Made by a program: the position numbers and the translations under genes. A DNA stretch of 64,000 nucleotides from Sediminibacillus halophilus. Lineage in GTDB: Bacteria; Bacillota; Bacilli; Bacillales; Amphibacillaceae. Under the pieces are notes generated by a model. That model worked only from the letters and a program-made list of their open reading frames with translations, did no database searches and had not been told where the DNA came from. The DNA lies in NCBI RefSeq assembly GCF_900103695.1, contig NZ_FNHF01000001.1, positions 372,001-436,000 of the forward strand, read 5' to 3'. Below are positions 17,969 through 28,200 of this stretch, piece by piece. Position 1 is the first letter of the stretch; each line of letters opens with the position of its first letter.

Positions 17969-18238
17969 TTAGCGACGAAGGCCAAGTCTTTTTATTAACT
18001 CGCGATAACGTGTTACGTCTTTAGCGCGAAGGTAGTTCAACAAGTTACGGCGTTTACCTACCATTTTTAGTAGACCACGACGTGAGTGGTGATCTTTTTT
18101 ATGAACACGCAAATGCTCATTTAGATTTGTAATTTCTTCCGTTAGGACAGCGATTTGAACCTCTGGAGAACCAGTATCATTATCGTGTGTCTTGAAATCA
18201 TTGATGATTTCATTTTTACGTTCTTGTGTGATTGCCAT
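17969..18238 (-). CDS. rpsO: 30S ribosomal protein S15
   Basis: An 89-residue primary 16S rRNA-binding protein of the 30S platform. The full-length S15 signature is present ([16 protein letters not shown], then [21 protein letters not shown]). The ATG at 18238 is used because AGGAGGTG lies 6 bases upstream and the protein begins MAITQERK; a GTG three codons earlier falls at the end of that site. A structured leader upstream suggests S15 autoregulation. Confidence 0.96.
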   Translation of the reverse strand: MAITQERKNEIINDFKTHDNDTGSPEVQIAVLTEEITNLNEHLRVHKKDHHSRRGLLKMVGKRRNLLNYLRAKDVTRYRELIKRLGLRR

Positions 18239-18261
18239 CCTTTTCACCTCCTACAAATTGT

Positions 18262-18320
18262 AAAACCCCAATCTCCCAGCAAGCGTCGGAGTTTCGCGTT
18301 GCCAAGGGATGGTTTCCGTA
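18262..18320 (-). promoter_or_regulatory. Candidate S15 autoregulatory leader
   Basis: On the minus strand the 5' region of rpsO folds as nested stems. An outer CCATCCC pairs with GGGAGATTGG, and an inner GCAACGCG pairs with CGCTTGC around AAACTCCGA. It ends about 25 bases before the start codon. Firmicute rpsO leaders bind S15 and repress their own translation; the present structure is inferred by eye. Confidence 0.5.
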
Positions 18321-18356
18321 TTTTAGATTAACGCTTTTACTGATAAATTGCAAGTA

Positions 18357-18362
18357 ATTATA
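18357..18362 (-). promoter_or_regulatory. Candidate -10 box of an rpsO promoter
   Basis: A consensus TATAAT on the minus strand lies about 119 bases before the rpsO start, suitably placed ahead of the structured leader. No convincing -35 box at 16-18 bases was found, so this is tentative. Confidence 0.35.
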
Positions 18363-18731
18363 CAAAATCTCTTCAATATATGCGCATTTTTTTAATAAAA
18401 GGGTTTCTCTCTGTTTTCTAAGACTCGTTTGTTTTGGACACAATATTATAAACGCTAACTACTTTTTGAATGGACTCACACAGCATAAAAGCGTGCTAAT
18501 TCTTCACTGCGGACGTGCCTCTTTCGATAATGGCTGATTAGCTTTCTCTAAGGAGCCAAGAAAAGGTTCACCCCTGCCAGTATTCACAGCCATTTTTCAC
18601 TTGCGATGATTCACAGCCACAATCTCTTTAAGAAATGTGTGAAAAATGCACTCAGTGGTATTACACAAAGCATTCCTTAACCCCTGTAGATTATCGTGTT
18701 ATACACGGAATGACTACCAGGCAATTTCCAT
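18363..18731. other. Non-coding region where ribC/ribF would be expected
   Basis: In B. subtilis the riboflavin kinase/FAD synthetase gene lies between truB and rpsO. Here this interval is too short and no part of that protein was recognised. It contains a 10-bp perfect inverted repeat (CATTTTTCAC 18591-18600 with GTGAAAAATG 18639-18648) and two direct copies of ATTCACAGCCA about 28 bases apart, suggestive of a degenerate repeat. Confidence 0.55.
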
Positions 18732-19643
18732 TCATTCCTGCTCATAATGAAAAACCTTGGCCGGCTTCGCAATACCGGATTCTAAAGGATGCGGCTTATA
18801 GATAGCAAGGAGTCTTCCGCCTTGCTGAATCCGGAACTGCTTTGTTCCAGTTAAACCCTCTGGCATTTTCAGTTTCTGACCGTGAAATACTCTATCCGCC
18901 ATTTCTCCATCTGCTTCGATCTTTTCTAAATGAGCTATACCTGCTGATAAAGGAAGAAGTAAATCCAGATGCTCATTTCTTTCTTTTGCCTGCTGTATTT
19001 CTTCTATTGTATAGGTACTGTTTCGATCAAACGATCCTGTTTTTGTCCGAATCAATCCCGACATATGTGCGGGGTATCCTAGCCTATCACCTATATCGAC
19101 GCATAATGTCCGCACATACGTCCCCTTCCCGCACTCTACAAGAAAGCAAAAACGAACACGCTTCCCTTCCCTCCGAATGTCAGATAAAAGTTGTATCCGC
19201 TCAATATGAATGGTACGCTCCGGACGATTCACCGTAAGCCCCTCGCGAGCATACTCATAAAGCTTTTTCCCATTCACTTTCACCGCTGAATACATCGGTG
19301 GCACTTGTACACTGTATCCGATAAAATTGTCCAAAACCCGTTGTACTTGTTCAACAGAAAAATCTTCTCTGACCACAGCCTGTTCAACAGTTACCCCAGT
19401 GCTGTCTTCTGTTTCAGTTGAAACGCCCAATGTTACTTCGGCTATATAGGTTTTTTTGGTATCAGTCAAGTACGGGACGAGTTTAGTTGCCTGGCCGATG
19501 CAAATAGGCAGAACGCCTTCCACTTCCGGATCAAGAGTTCCGGTATGTCCAACCTTCTTCGTGCCATACAGCCGTCTGATTTTCGCTACACAATCATGCG
19601 ATGTCCATCCCTTTGGCTTCCACAAAGGAAGAATTCCATCCAT
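18732..19643 (-). CDS. truB: tRNA pseudouridine-55 synthase
   Basis: A 303-residue enzyme that converts U55 of the tRNA T-loop to pseudouridine. The catalytic Asp is D38 in GHTGTLDPEVEGVLP, and the KVNGKKLYEYAR and GTYVRTL motifs are intact. A C-terminal PUA-like extension is present. GGAGG lies 8 bases before the ATG. It follows rbfA after a terminator and about 220 bases, so it may be independently expressed. Confidence 0.95.
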   Translation of the reverse strand: MDGILPLWKPKGWTSHDCVAKIRRLYGTKKVGHTGTLDPEVEGVLPICIGQATKLVPYLTDTKKTYIAEVTLGVSTETEDSTGVTVEQAVVREDFSVEQVQRVLDNFIGYSVQVPPMYSAVKVNGKKLYEYAREGLTVNRPERTIHIERIQLLSDIRREGKRVRFCFLVECGKGTYVRTLCVDIGDRLGYPAHMSGLIRTKTGSFDRNSTYTIEEIQQAKERNEHLDLLLPLSAGIAHLEKIEADGEMADRVFHGQKLKMPEGLTGTKQFRIQQGGRLLAIYKPHPLESGIAKPAKVFHYEQE

Positions 19644-19809
19644 ATCTCTTTCCTCCGCCTCTAAAAAATTTCACTATTGATCGAACACCCAACATTTGGT
19701 AAACATTAACCATTCATCTCCACTGCTTAACAATACCAAGAAAATGGGCACTCGTGATATGTATCCACGCCTTTCTCCTCACACGAATTCTTATGTCAGT
19801 AGTATGTAC

Positions 19810-19845
19810 AAAGATAAAACCCTTGTTGGATGACAAGGGTTTTAT
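19810..19845 (-). terminator. rbfA terminator
   Basis: A perfect 13-bp stem (ATAAAACCCTTGT / ACAAGGGTTTTAT) with a 6-base loop lies 18 bases past the rbfA stop; the stem itself supplies the T-run on the minus strand. It shares its core with three other hairpins in this window. Confidence 0.88.
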
Positions 19846-19863
19846 TCATTAGAAAAAGCAAAT

Positions 19864-20214
19864 TTATTCGTCTGAGTCATTTAATTGGCGAAGGATATGC
19901 TCAATTCTATTTCCTTTTTCAATTGCTTCATCAAATTCAAAATACAGTTCGGGCGTTTTTCGTAACCGAATTCTTTTACCAATTTCCGAACGGATGAAAC
20001 CTTTCGCTTTGGCCAGGCCGACAAGCGTATCATGCCGTTGCTTTTCATCGCCAAGCACGGAAATAAACACTTTTGCCTGTTGCAAATCGCCGGAAACTTC
20101 GACATCTGTCACTGTAACAAACCCGACACGAGGATCTTTGATTTTTCTGCCGATTATATCTCCAAGTTCTTTCTTCATTTGTTCCCCTACACGGTTTGCG
20201 CGTAATTCATTCAT
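19864..20214 (-). CDS. rbfA: Ribosome-binding factor A
   Basis: A 116-residue KH-fold factor that helps 16S rRNA 5'-end processing and late 30S maturation, important in the cold. Family segments include [31 protein letters not shown] and [29 protein letters not shown] lies just upstream of the ATG. It is the last gene of the rimP-nusA-infB operon before a strong terminator. Confidence 0.95.
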   Translation of the reverse strand: MNELRANRVGEQMKKELGDIIGRKIKDPRVGFVTVTDVEVSGDLQQAKVFISVLGDEKQRHDTLVGLAKAKGFIRSEIGKRIRLRKTPELYFEFDEAIEKGNRIEHILRQLNDSDE

Positions 20215-20250
20215 TTTCTATCACCTCTATTATGTGAAGGGAAAGTCATT

Positions 20251-20529
20251 TTAAAACCATTCAAAGTTGGTAGTGGTTCGCTCCAATTCGGGAAAAGAAT
20301 CAATAAGCTTCAATGCCTGATTGATTACTTTTTCCGCATGGATTTTATCAGAAGAGACCGTCACCAGACCAAGACCAGTTCTTTGCCATAAATCCTGGTG
20401 ATCAATCTCGCTTACAGCAATATTATAATCATTTTTCAACCTTGTTATTAGGCTTTTGACCACAGAACGCTTTTGTTTTAGCGATTGCGGTTCATAAATA
20501 AAACAATCTACTTCCACGTATAAAATCAT
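20251..20529 (-). CDS. ylxP: YlxP/DUF503 family protein
   Basis: A 92-residue ferredoxin-like-fold protein of the YlxP (DUF503) family. The motif [15 protein letters not shown] near the N-terminus is diagnostic. The function is unclear; the gene is nearly always between infB and rbfA, so a role connected with ribosomes is usually inferred. Its ATG overlaps the infB stop by 4 bases, indicating translational coupling. Confidence 0.88.
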   Translation of the reverse strand: MILYVEVDCFIYEPQSLKQKRSVVKSLITRLKNDYNIAVSEIDHQDLWQRTGLGLVTVSSDKIHAEKVINQALKLIDSFPELERTTTNFEWF

Positions 20530-22658
20530 ACACGTTCGATTTCCTCCATGACATACGCTTCAAATACATCGCCTTCTTTTATGTCATTGAAGTTCTTCAC
20601 CGTAATACCACACTCATAGTTTTGTGCGACTTCTTTCACATCATCTTTGAATCGCTTGAGGGTATCAATTTCGCCTTCATAAATGACAATGCCGTCTCTG
20701 ATGACACGAACCCCTGCATCCCTGGTTATTTTACCATCGGTAACATAGCTTCCAGCAATCGTACCGATTCTGGATACCTTGAAGATTTCCCGAACTTCAG
20801 CTTGCCCGATAACCTTTTCTTCAAATTCCGGATCAAGCATTCCTTTCATTGCTGACTCGATTTCTTCAATCACCTTATAAATAATCCGATGCAATCGAAC
20901 ATCTACATTCTCGGTTTCCGCCGCTTTCTTGGCATTGTTATCCGGGCGAACGTTAAATCCGATCACAATAGCGTTTGAGGCAGAGGCCAGGATGATGTCC
21001 GACTCGGCAATCGCCCCTACACCTGTGTGGATAATATTAACTTTTACGCCTTCCACATCTATTTTTCGCAAAGAGGATGCCAATGCTTCAACGGAACCTT
21101 GGACATCAGCCTTTAGCACAAGGTTAATATCCTTAACTTCCCCTTGTTTGATTTGTTCAAACAAATCATCAAGACTGACTTTCGCCTTGTCACTGCGTTT
21201 TTCTTCAATTTGTTTTTGCTGGCGGGCTTCCCCTACCTGGCGGGCTTTCTTTTCATCAGCAAAAACAACAAACTGGTCTCCTGCCTGCGGCACATCATTC
21301 AAACCGGTGATTTCTACTGGAGTCGATGGTTCAGCGGATTTCACCCTGCGCCCAAGATCATTAACCATTGCCCGAACCCTTCCAAACGTGTTGCCGACAA
21401 CAATTGGGTCTCCGACATGCAAAGTTCCATTTTGAACCAGCAACGTCGCTACAGATCCACGTCCTTTATCAAGCTGTGCTTCGATGACTGTTCCACTGGC
21501 ATTGCTGTTAGGGTTTGCTTTTAATTCCTCCACTTCGGAAACAAGCAAAATCATCTCCAGCAAGTCATCGATGCCTTCTCTTTTTATAGCAGAAAGTTGA
21601 ACGAAAATTGTATCGCCGCCCCAGTCTTCCGGGATCAATTCATGTTCTGTCAGTTCCTGCATGACCCGGTCAGGATTGGCTCCTTCTTTATCCATTTTAT
21701 TGACAGCGACAATAATTGGAACTTCTGCTGCTTTGGCATGGTTGATTGCTTCCACAGTTTGCGGCATGACACCGTCATCTGCAGCGACTACGAGTATGGC
21801 AATATCTGTTACCTGTGCACCACGTGAACGCATACTGGTAAAAGCAGCATGACCAGGCGTATCCAAGAACGTTACTTTTTTGCCGTTTTCCTCCACTTGA
21901 TAAGCGCCGATATGCTGTGTGATACCACCTGCTTCTCCTTCGGTCACTTTCGTATCCCGAATGGAATCGAGTAATGTTGTTTTTCCATGGTCGACGTGGC
22001 CCATGATGGTAACAACCGCAGGACGTTCTACCAGGTCTTCCGCTTTTTCCTCTGGTTTGAAATTTTCCAATGCAATTTCGTCAACTTCGACAACTTGCTC
22101 GGCAGTCACTCCGTATTCCTCACAAATCAAGTCAATAGAGTCCTGATCCAAATCTTGATTTTTTGTTGCCATTGTGCCTAAAAACATCAATTTTTTGATG
22201 ATTTCCGAAGCATCTTTGTTCAGTTTATCGGCCAATCCACTAACGGTTAACGTACCGGTATAAGTGATTTTTTCAGGAGTTTCCTGTTTTTTTCCTTTCG
22301 ATTGTTGATTGCTCTGTCCGGAATGTTGGTTATTTCTTTTTTTATTTTTGTTATTCTTATTATTCTTGTTGTTAGGATTCTTACCATTTTGTTGATTCCG
22401 GTTATTTTTTTTCTTATTGCCTTGATTGGCGTTTGTTTTATTGGAGGAACTGTCTCCACTTACCGGTTTTGTCTGTTCTTGCTTCTTGTCAACTTGTTTA
22501 TTTCCGTTAATTGCTTTATCCAAGGTTTGGATGGTGTCTTCCGAAATGGTCGACATATGGTTCGAAACCTCTATATTCAAATCTTTTAATTTATCTATGA
22601 CCACTTTACTGGATAGATTGTGTTTTTTCGCATATTCGTAAACTCTTGTTTTACTCAT
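20526..22658 (-). CDS. infB: Translation initiation factor IF-2
   Basis: A 710-residue GTPase that places initiator tRNA on the 30S subunit and promotes subunit joining. A short IF2-N domain ([13 protein letters not shown]) and a Lys/Asn-rich low-complexity linker (about 60-120) precede a second IF2-N segment and the G domain. The G motifs are [13 protein letters not shown] and NKMDKE. Domains II, III and the initiator-tRNA-binding C2 domain follow. ATG 22658 is chosen because it gives the conserved MSKTR start and follows GGGGGTG by 5 bases; the longer frame to 22682 would overlap ylxQ. Confidence 0.96.
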   Translation of the reverse strand: MSKTRVYEYAKKHNLSSKVVIDKLKDLNIEVSNHMSTISEDTIQTLDKAINGNKQVDKKQEQTKPVSGDSSSNKTNANQGNKKKNNRNQQNGKNPNNKNNKNNKNKKRNNQHSGQSNQQSKGKKQETPEKITYTGTLTVSGLADKLNKDASEIIKKLMFLGTMATKNQDLDQDSIDLICEEYGVTAEQVVEVDEIALENFKPEEKAEDLVERPAVVTIMGHVDHGKTTLLDSIRDTKVTEGEAGGITQHIGAYQVEENGKKVTFLDTPGHAAFTSMRSRGAQVTDIAILVVAADDGVMPQTVEAINHAKAAEVPIIVAVNKMDKEGANPDRVMQELTEHELIPEDWGGDTIFVQLSAIKREGIDDLLEMILLVSEVEELKANPNSNASGTVIEAQLDKGRGSVATLLVQNGTLHVGDPIVVGNTFGRVRAMVNDLGRRVKSAEPSTPVEITGLNDVPQAGDQFVVFADEKKARQVGEARQQKQIEEKRSDKAKVSLDDLFEQIKQGEVKDINLVLKADVQGSVEALASSLRKIDVEGVKVNIIHTGVGAIAESDIILASASNAIVIGFNVRPDNNAKKAAETENVDVRLHRIIYKVIEEIESAMKGMLDPEFEEKVIGQAEVREIFKVSRIGTIAGSYVTDGKITRDAGVRVIRDGIVIYEGEIDTLKRFKDDVKEVAQNYECGITVKNFNDIKEGDVFEAYVMEEIERV

Positions 22659-22662
22659 ACGT

Positions 22663-22977
22663 TCACCCCCGAATAGATTCATCGAGCAACGATGTCATTT
22701 TAGCGGCGAATCCTGAGTCGAGAATTGCAATAGCAACTCTTCCTGACTTCCCAATAGCTTGTGAGATGGTTTCGCGGTCGTCTACTACAAAGAAAGGGAT
22801 TTGATAATACGTACATTTATCGGTAATCTTTTTTCTTGTCTGCGTCCCCGTATCACTTGCTAAAAGAACAAGTTTCGCCTTCCGCTTCTGAATATCACGT
22901 ATAATGGCCTCTTCTCCCAAAGTGAGTTTTCCCGCTCTAAGAGCAAGGCCCAATAAATTCAGATAATCTTTACTCAA
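22663..22977 (-). CDS. ylxQ: L7Ae-family ribosomal protein YlxQ
   Basis: A 104-residue L7Ae/L30e-fold RNA-binding protein (also called RplGA). Typical segments are [15 protein letters not shown] and [22 protein letters not shown]. Kink-turn RNA binding is known for the family; its exact role in the cell is not settled. TTG at 22977 is preferred, with GAAGGT 7 bases upstream and an overlap with the ylxR stop; a TTG five codons earlier (22992) is the alternative. Confidence 0.85.
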   Translation of the reverse strand: MSKDYLNLLGLALRAGKLTLGEEAIIRDIQKRKAKLVLLASDTGTQTRKKITDKCTYYQIPFFVVDDRETISQAIGKSGRVAIAILDSGFAAKMTSLLDESIRG

Positions 22978-23248
22978 TTTTCTTACCTTCAATAACTGTT
23001 TTTAGTTGTTCATAAACCGATGGATCGACATCCGTATTCAAATGACGGTTCAATACGCCGCTTTTTTTTGCCTTTTCTACGACATCGACACTTCTGGTCA
23101 AGTAGGCTCCCCGCCCGTTCTTTTTCCCGGTTTCGTCCACAAACACATCGCCTTCTTTATTACGGACAATGCGAATTAATTCTTTTTTTGGTTTCATTTC
23201 CTGCGTCACGACACATTTTCTAAGAGGAACTTTTTTGGTTGCTGCCAT
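22970..23248 (-). CDS. ylxR: YlxR/RnpM RNA-binding protein
   Basis: A 92-residue basic protein of the YlxR family, with the fold signature RKCVVTQEMKPKKELIRIV and GRGAYLTRS. In B. subtilis the protein has been described as a modulator of RNase P (RnpM) and as a regulator of metabolism. GGAGGAGG precedes the ATG. The nusA-ylxR-ylxQ-infB order is standard. Confidence 0.9.
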   Translation of the reverse strand: MAATKKVPLRKCVVTQEMKPKKELIRIVRNKEGDVFVDETGKKNGRGAYLTRSVDVVEKAKKSGVLNRHLNTDVDPSVYEQLKTVIEGKKIE

Positions 23249-23263
23249 CCTTTTTCCTCCTCC

Positions 23264-24382
23264 TTATTCAAACAAATTATCGTCAATATCTGAATAAGCT
23301 TCATCTTCGCCGAGAGAATCTTCCTTTGAATCTTCTAGCAAACCTTCTTCCCGGGCTTCACTCTCGCTCTTTATGTCTATTTTCCATCCGGTCAATTTTG
23401 CAGCAAGACGTGCATTTTGTCCTCGCTTGCCAATAGCGAGTGATAATTGATAATCGGGAACAATGACAGTAGTTGCTTTCTCTTCTTCATTGACAAGTAC
23501 TTCAATCACCTTGGACGGGCTGAGAGCATTCGAAACATATACGACCGGGTCCTCTGACCACTGGACAATGTCAATCTTTTCACCCTTCAATTCATTAACG
23601 ATTGTCTGCACCCGCTGTCCGCGCTGCCCTACACACGATCCAACCGGATCCACCTCTGGATCTTCTGCATAGACCGAAATTTTGGAGCGATCTCCGGCTT
23701 CTCTTGCTACGGAACGAATCTCCACTGTTCCATCATAAATTTCCGGCACTTCCATTTCAAACAAACGCTTCAACAACCCTGGATGGGTACGAGACACGTA
23801 TATCTGCGGCCCTTTGTTCGTATTCTCAACTTTTGTTACCAACACTTTAAGCCGGTCGTGAACCTCATACCGTTCCGCAGGCATTTGCTCACTCTCGGGA
23901 AGTCTCGCTTCGATCTTGCCTAAATTGACATAAATAAAACGAGGATCTTTTCGTTGGATAATGCCGGTCATCACATCTTCTTCCCGGTCCGCATACTCAC
24001 TAAAAATAACTCCTCGTTCTGCTTCCCGGACGCGTTGGGTAACTACCTGTTTCGCTGCTTGAGCTGCGATTCTTCCAAAGTCCTTCGGCGTTACCTCCTC
24101 CTCGATTACATCTCCGATTTCATAGTTAGGGTCTTTCTGATTTGCTTCTTCAATGGAGACTTGCTGCAATGGATCTTCTACTTCCTCGACAATATCTTTA
24201 CGGGCATATACATGCATGCTTCCCGTTTCTTCATTCAAATCCACCCGAACATTTGTGGCGGATTTGAAATTTTTCTTATAAGCGGAGATAAGAGCAGCCT
24301 CGAGGGCTTCCATAAGGATATCTTTATCAATTCCTTTTTCTTTCTCCAAATAATCAATTGCATCAAAAAGCTCGCTGCTCAC
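23264..24382 (-). CDS. nusA: Transcription factor NusA
   Basis: A 372-residue RNA-polymerase-associated factor that affects pausing, termination and antitermination. An N-terminal RNAP-binding domain (1-125) is followed by S1 (about 135-200), KH1 and KH2 (about 230-345), then a short acidic tail. As in other Firmicutes the acidic repeats of the E. coli protein are missing. The start is GTG at 24382 (MSSELFDAI), preceded by GGGGG 8 bases away. Confidence 0.95.
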   Translation of the reverse strand: MSSELFDAIDYLEKEKGIDKDILMEALEAALISAYKKNFKSATNVRVDLNEETGSMHVYARKDIVEEVEDPLQQVSIEEANQKDPNYEIGDVIEEEVTPKDFGRIAAQAAKQVVTQRVREAERGVIFSEYADREEDVMTGIIQRKDPRFIYVNLGKIEARLPESEQMPAERYEVHDRLKVLVTKVENTNKGPQIYVSRTHPGLLKRLFEMEVPEIYDGTVEIRSVAREAGDRSKISVYAEDPEVDPVGSCVGQRGQRVQTIVNELKGEKIDIVQWSEDPVVYVSNALSPSKVIEVLVNEEEKATTVIVPDYQLSLAIGKRGQNARLAAKLTGWKIDIKSESEAREEGLLEDSKEDSLGEDEAYSDIDDNLFE

Positions 24383-24396
24383 CGTTTTTTCCCCCT

Positions 24397-24870
24397 TTAG
24401 TTAAATGATACCGCCAAGCGTGCCTTTGCAACTTTATCGTACGGTAACTGTATCTCTTGTTTACGGGTCTTAACTTTCACTTCTAATGTGATGGTATCAT
24501 CATCAAAATCCTTCAGTACACCTTCATACTCTTTTTCGCCATTGATCGGTTCATACAGTTTAACGTGAATATTGTTGTTCAAATTCGCCTGAAAATCCTG
24601 TGGTTTCTTCAGCGGCCTTTCGGCACCAGGCGATGACACCTCTAAAAAGTACGGGGTAGCCACCGGATCTTCTGCATCAAGCTTTTCACTGAGCTGCTCG
24701 GAGACTTGGCCACATTCTTCGATGTCGACGCCACCTTCTTTATCCACGAATACGCGCAGGAACCAATTTTTACCTTCTTTTTCAAATTCAATGTCCACGA
24801 GTTCCAAATTCATTTCTTGCAATATGGGTTGAACAAGTTTTTCTGTTGTTTCGGTTACTTTTGCACTCAA
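24397..24870 (-). CDS. rimP: Ribosome maturation factor RimP
   Basis: A 157-residue protein needed for maturation of the 30S subunit. An N-terminal alpha/beta domain contains [20 protein letters not shown] and [13 protein letters not shown], and a C-terminal SH3-like domain ends near residue 155. The start is set at TTG 24870 because AAGGAGG lies exactly 7 bases upstream; the open frame to 24891 would begin before the ribosome site. It is the first gene of the nusA-infB operon. Confidence 0.92.
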   Translation of the reverse strand: MSAKVTETTEKLVQPILQEMNLELVDIEFEKEGKNWFLRVFVDKEGGVDIEECGQVSEQLSEKLDAEDPVATPYFLEVSSPGAERPLKKPQDFQANLNNNIHVKLYEPINGEKEYEGVLKDFDDDTITLEVKVKTRKQEIQLPYDKVAKARLAVSFN

Positions 24871-24984
24871 TTGGCACCCTCCTTTTACCACCTATACTAT
24901 CCCGTCATGTAACGTTAGTATACTCAATTAGCTGCTGTTTCATTTTGAACGGAAAACCTTGCCCACTTCCGGCTCCATCATTAC

Positions 24985-25017
24985 AAAACCCTTGCCATTT
25001 AGATAATTGACAAGGGA
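24985..25017 (-). terminator. Terminator-like hairpin upstream of rimP
   Basis: On the minus strand CCCTTGTCA pairs with TGGCAAGGG (one mismatch) and is followed by TTTTG. It is the second hairpin after polC and carries the stem core shared with 5303-5332, 19814-19845 and 29703-29737. Confidence 0.6.
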
Positions 25018-25186
25018 ACTCATCAGCTTCCAACCTATTACTGTGTTAACAAAAGCGAGAAACAGAGACCTCAAGCAATGTGAGAAACAATACCGGCAGC
25101 TTTGGCACAAAACAGAAATAAATCCATGCTGTGCACGCATCCTGTTCAGTCAACAAAGTTCCATTGCAAAAAAGAAAATGGTATGA
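25018..25186. other. Non-coding spacer between two polC-rimP hairpins
   Basis: Sequence between two terminator hairpins in the 426-base polC-rimP gap. Short open frames here have no ribosome site or family match. The rimP operon promoter probably lies between 24900 and 24985; a TATACT box near 24920 was seen without a good -35 partner. Confidence 0.4.
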
Positions 25187-25215
25187 AGAAAGAGTGGGGT
25201 TCACCCACTCTTTCT
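25187..25215 (-). terminator. polC terminator
   Basis: A perfect 12-bp stem (AGAAAGAGTGGG / CCCACTCTTTCT) with a 5-base loop and a T-rich 3' side on the minus strand. It is about 80 bases past the polC stop. Confidence 0.82.
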
Positions 25216-25296
25216 GCTTACGTATCAATGCTTACCATAGAAAATATACCATATCTAACAATTTAATGCAAGATAATGCCTTTACAGCCTAGTTGA

Positions 25297-28200
25297 TTAG
25301 AAAAGAGATAGCTGGTTGGCATCTGCCATCCCTTCCAGACAACCATGATTATCCAGATACTCTAAAACCGTTTTAGAAATCCTGCTTCGCTCACGTAAAT
25401 CTTCCTTCGACAAAAACTCTCCTTCTTCACGGGCTTTCACAATATTCAATGCGGCGTTCGTACCTAAGCCGTCCACAGCATTGAATGGTGGAATCAACGA
25501 GTTCCCGTCTACCAGAAAATCTGTTGCACTTGACTTATACAAGTCGACCTTTTGGAAAGAGAAGCCTCTCGCATTCATTTCCAACGCAATTTCCAAAACT
25601 GTCAGCAAGCTCTTCTCTTTTGGCGAAGCATCGTTTCCTTTCACGGTGATTTCCTGGATTCTTTTTCTGATGGCATCTGCTCCTTTGATCATCGTTTCTA
25701 ATTCGAAGTCGCCGGCTCTGACCGTAAAGTAAGCGGAATAAAAGAGAATAGGGTAATGCACCTTGAAATAAGCAATACGCACGGCCATAAGTACGTATGC
25801 TGCAGCATGGGCCTTAGGGAACATATACTTAATTTTCTTACATGATTCAATATACCAATCAGGGACATCGTGTTTTTTCATTTCTTCTATCCACTCATCT
25901 TGAAGCCCCTTACCTTTCCTGACAAACTCCATGATTTTAAAAGCAAGCGATGCGTCCAATCCCTTATGCATCAAATATACCATGATGTCATCGCGACACC
26001 CGATTACGTCAGGCAATTCACATATACCGTCATTGATCAATTGCTGTGCATTGCCAAGCCATACATCTGTTCCGTGGGACAATCCAGAGATAATTACTAA
26101 TTCTGCAAAGGTCTTTGGATTGGTATCCTCCAGCATTTGACGCACAAATTTTGTACCAAATTCAGGCACGCCGAGCGTTCCTGTCTTGCAATTTATTTCA
26201 TCAGCTGTTACTCCCAATGATTCCGGACCGGAGAAAATTTTCATTACTTCCGGATCGTCTGTCGGTATCGTTTTCGGATCAATTCCACTTAAATCTTGAA
26301 GCATCCGGATAACAGTCGGATCATCGTGTCCGAGAATATCCAATTTCAATAAGTTATCGTGGATGGAATGGAAATCAAAATGTGTGGTCTTCCATTCTGA
26401 ATTCCGATCGTCAGCCGGATATTGAATAGGCGTAAAATCATAAATTTCTTTATCATCCGGTACGACAATAATTCCGCCAGGATGCTGTCCGGTGGTACGC
26501 TTAACCCCGGTGCAGCCTTGGACCAGACGGTCAATTTCAGCGTTTTTGAATTGTAGCTGATTGTCGCCTGCGTACCCTTTTACAAAGCCATAAGCAGTCT
26601 TTTCGGCGACTGTACCGATCGTTCCTGCACGATAAACGTTATCCTCTCCGAACAGAACTTTTGTATAGTTATGTGCCTTCGGCTGATATTCTCCAGAAAA
26701 ATTCAAATCGATATCAGGTACTTTATCACCCTTAAAGCCTAGAAACGTTTCAAACGGAATATCTTGTCCATCTTTCTTCAACGGTTGTCCGCATTCAGGA
26801 CAATCCTTGTCCGGCAAATCGAAGCCGCTACCGACCGTTCCATCATTAAAAAATTCATTATGCTTACATGACGGGCAGACATAATGCGGAGGCAGCGGAT
26901 TGACCTCTGTGATTTCTGTCAAGGTTGCAATCAGAGATGATCCTACTGAACCCCTGGAGCCAACGAGATAACCATCGTCCAGTGACTTTTTCACCAGTTT
27001 GTGTGAAATCAAATAAATAACCGCAAAGCCATGCCCGATAATACTTTCCAGTTCTTTCTCAATCCGTTTGGTAACTATCTCCGGAAGCTCCTCACCATAA
27101 ATGCTTTTCGCCATGCTATAGCTCATTTGCCTAATCTCTTCTTCTGCACCTTCGATGTTCGGTGTGTACAAATCTTCCTTCACAGGAGAGACTTCTTCTA
27201 TTAAATCACTGATATATTGACTATTTTTGACAACGACTTCCTTTGCCTTCTCTTCGCCAAGGAAGGAAAAACAATCAATCATTTCGTCTGTTGTCCGGAA
27301 ATGAACATCAGGCAGTGTTTGACGACTTAACGGATTGCCGTTCTGTGAAGAAATCAAAATTTGCCTGTACAATTTTTCATGTGGATCAATATAATGGGTG
27401 TTACCCGTAGCGACGGCCTTCTTTCCCATACCATCAGCCAATTCCACTAAATTTTTCAAGATGTCATACAACTGAGCTTCATTTCCTACCAACTCTTTTT
27501 CAATTAAATGGTAATAATTTGAAGGGGGCTGTATCTCAATGAAATCATAGAATTCAGCAGCTTTTTCTGCCTCTTCCTTGGATTTTTGCATCATCGTTTC
27601 AAATACTTCCCCTTTATCACATCCGGAGCCAACCAGTATGCCTTCTCTCATCTTTTGTAGTTGAGAGCGGGGAATCCTTGGTACTCTGTAAAAATAGTCG
27701 ACATGAGACATAGATACCAGCTTATAAATATTTTTCAAGCCTTCTGAATTCACTGCCAGCAACGTGCTGTGAAAAGGTCTTGATCGCTGATAAGCGTTCC
27801 CCTCTCCCATATGCTGATTGAATTGATTGTGGTTGACGATATTTTTTTGGAACGCTTGCTTTATCAGCTTCCACAGCAAATACCCCGTTGCTTCGGCATC
27901 ATAAATCGCCCGGTGGTGCTGTGTCAGCTCAATATCAAGCATTTTACATAACGTATTCAAGCGATGGTTTTTCAAGGATGGATACAGAAAACGCGCAAGC
28001 TCTAACGTATCAATCACCGGGTTTTCAGCTTTTTCAAAACTGATTTTTTTTAGTCCTTCATTCAAGAAACCCATGTCGAAGCTCGCATTATGGGCAACTA
28101 ATACCGCATCACTCATCCATTCATGAAAATCCTTCAATACCTCTCCGACTTCCGGCGCGTCTTTCACCATATCATCAGTAATTCCAGTTAAGTCAATTGT

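Noticed and set aside
24940-25228. Two minus-strand open frames in the polC-rimP gap
   Set aside because: They cross terminator hairpins and have no ribosome site or family resemblance.
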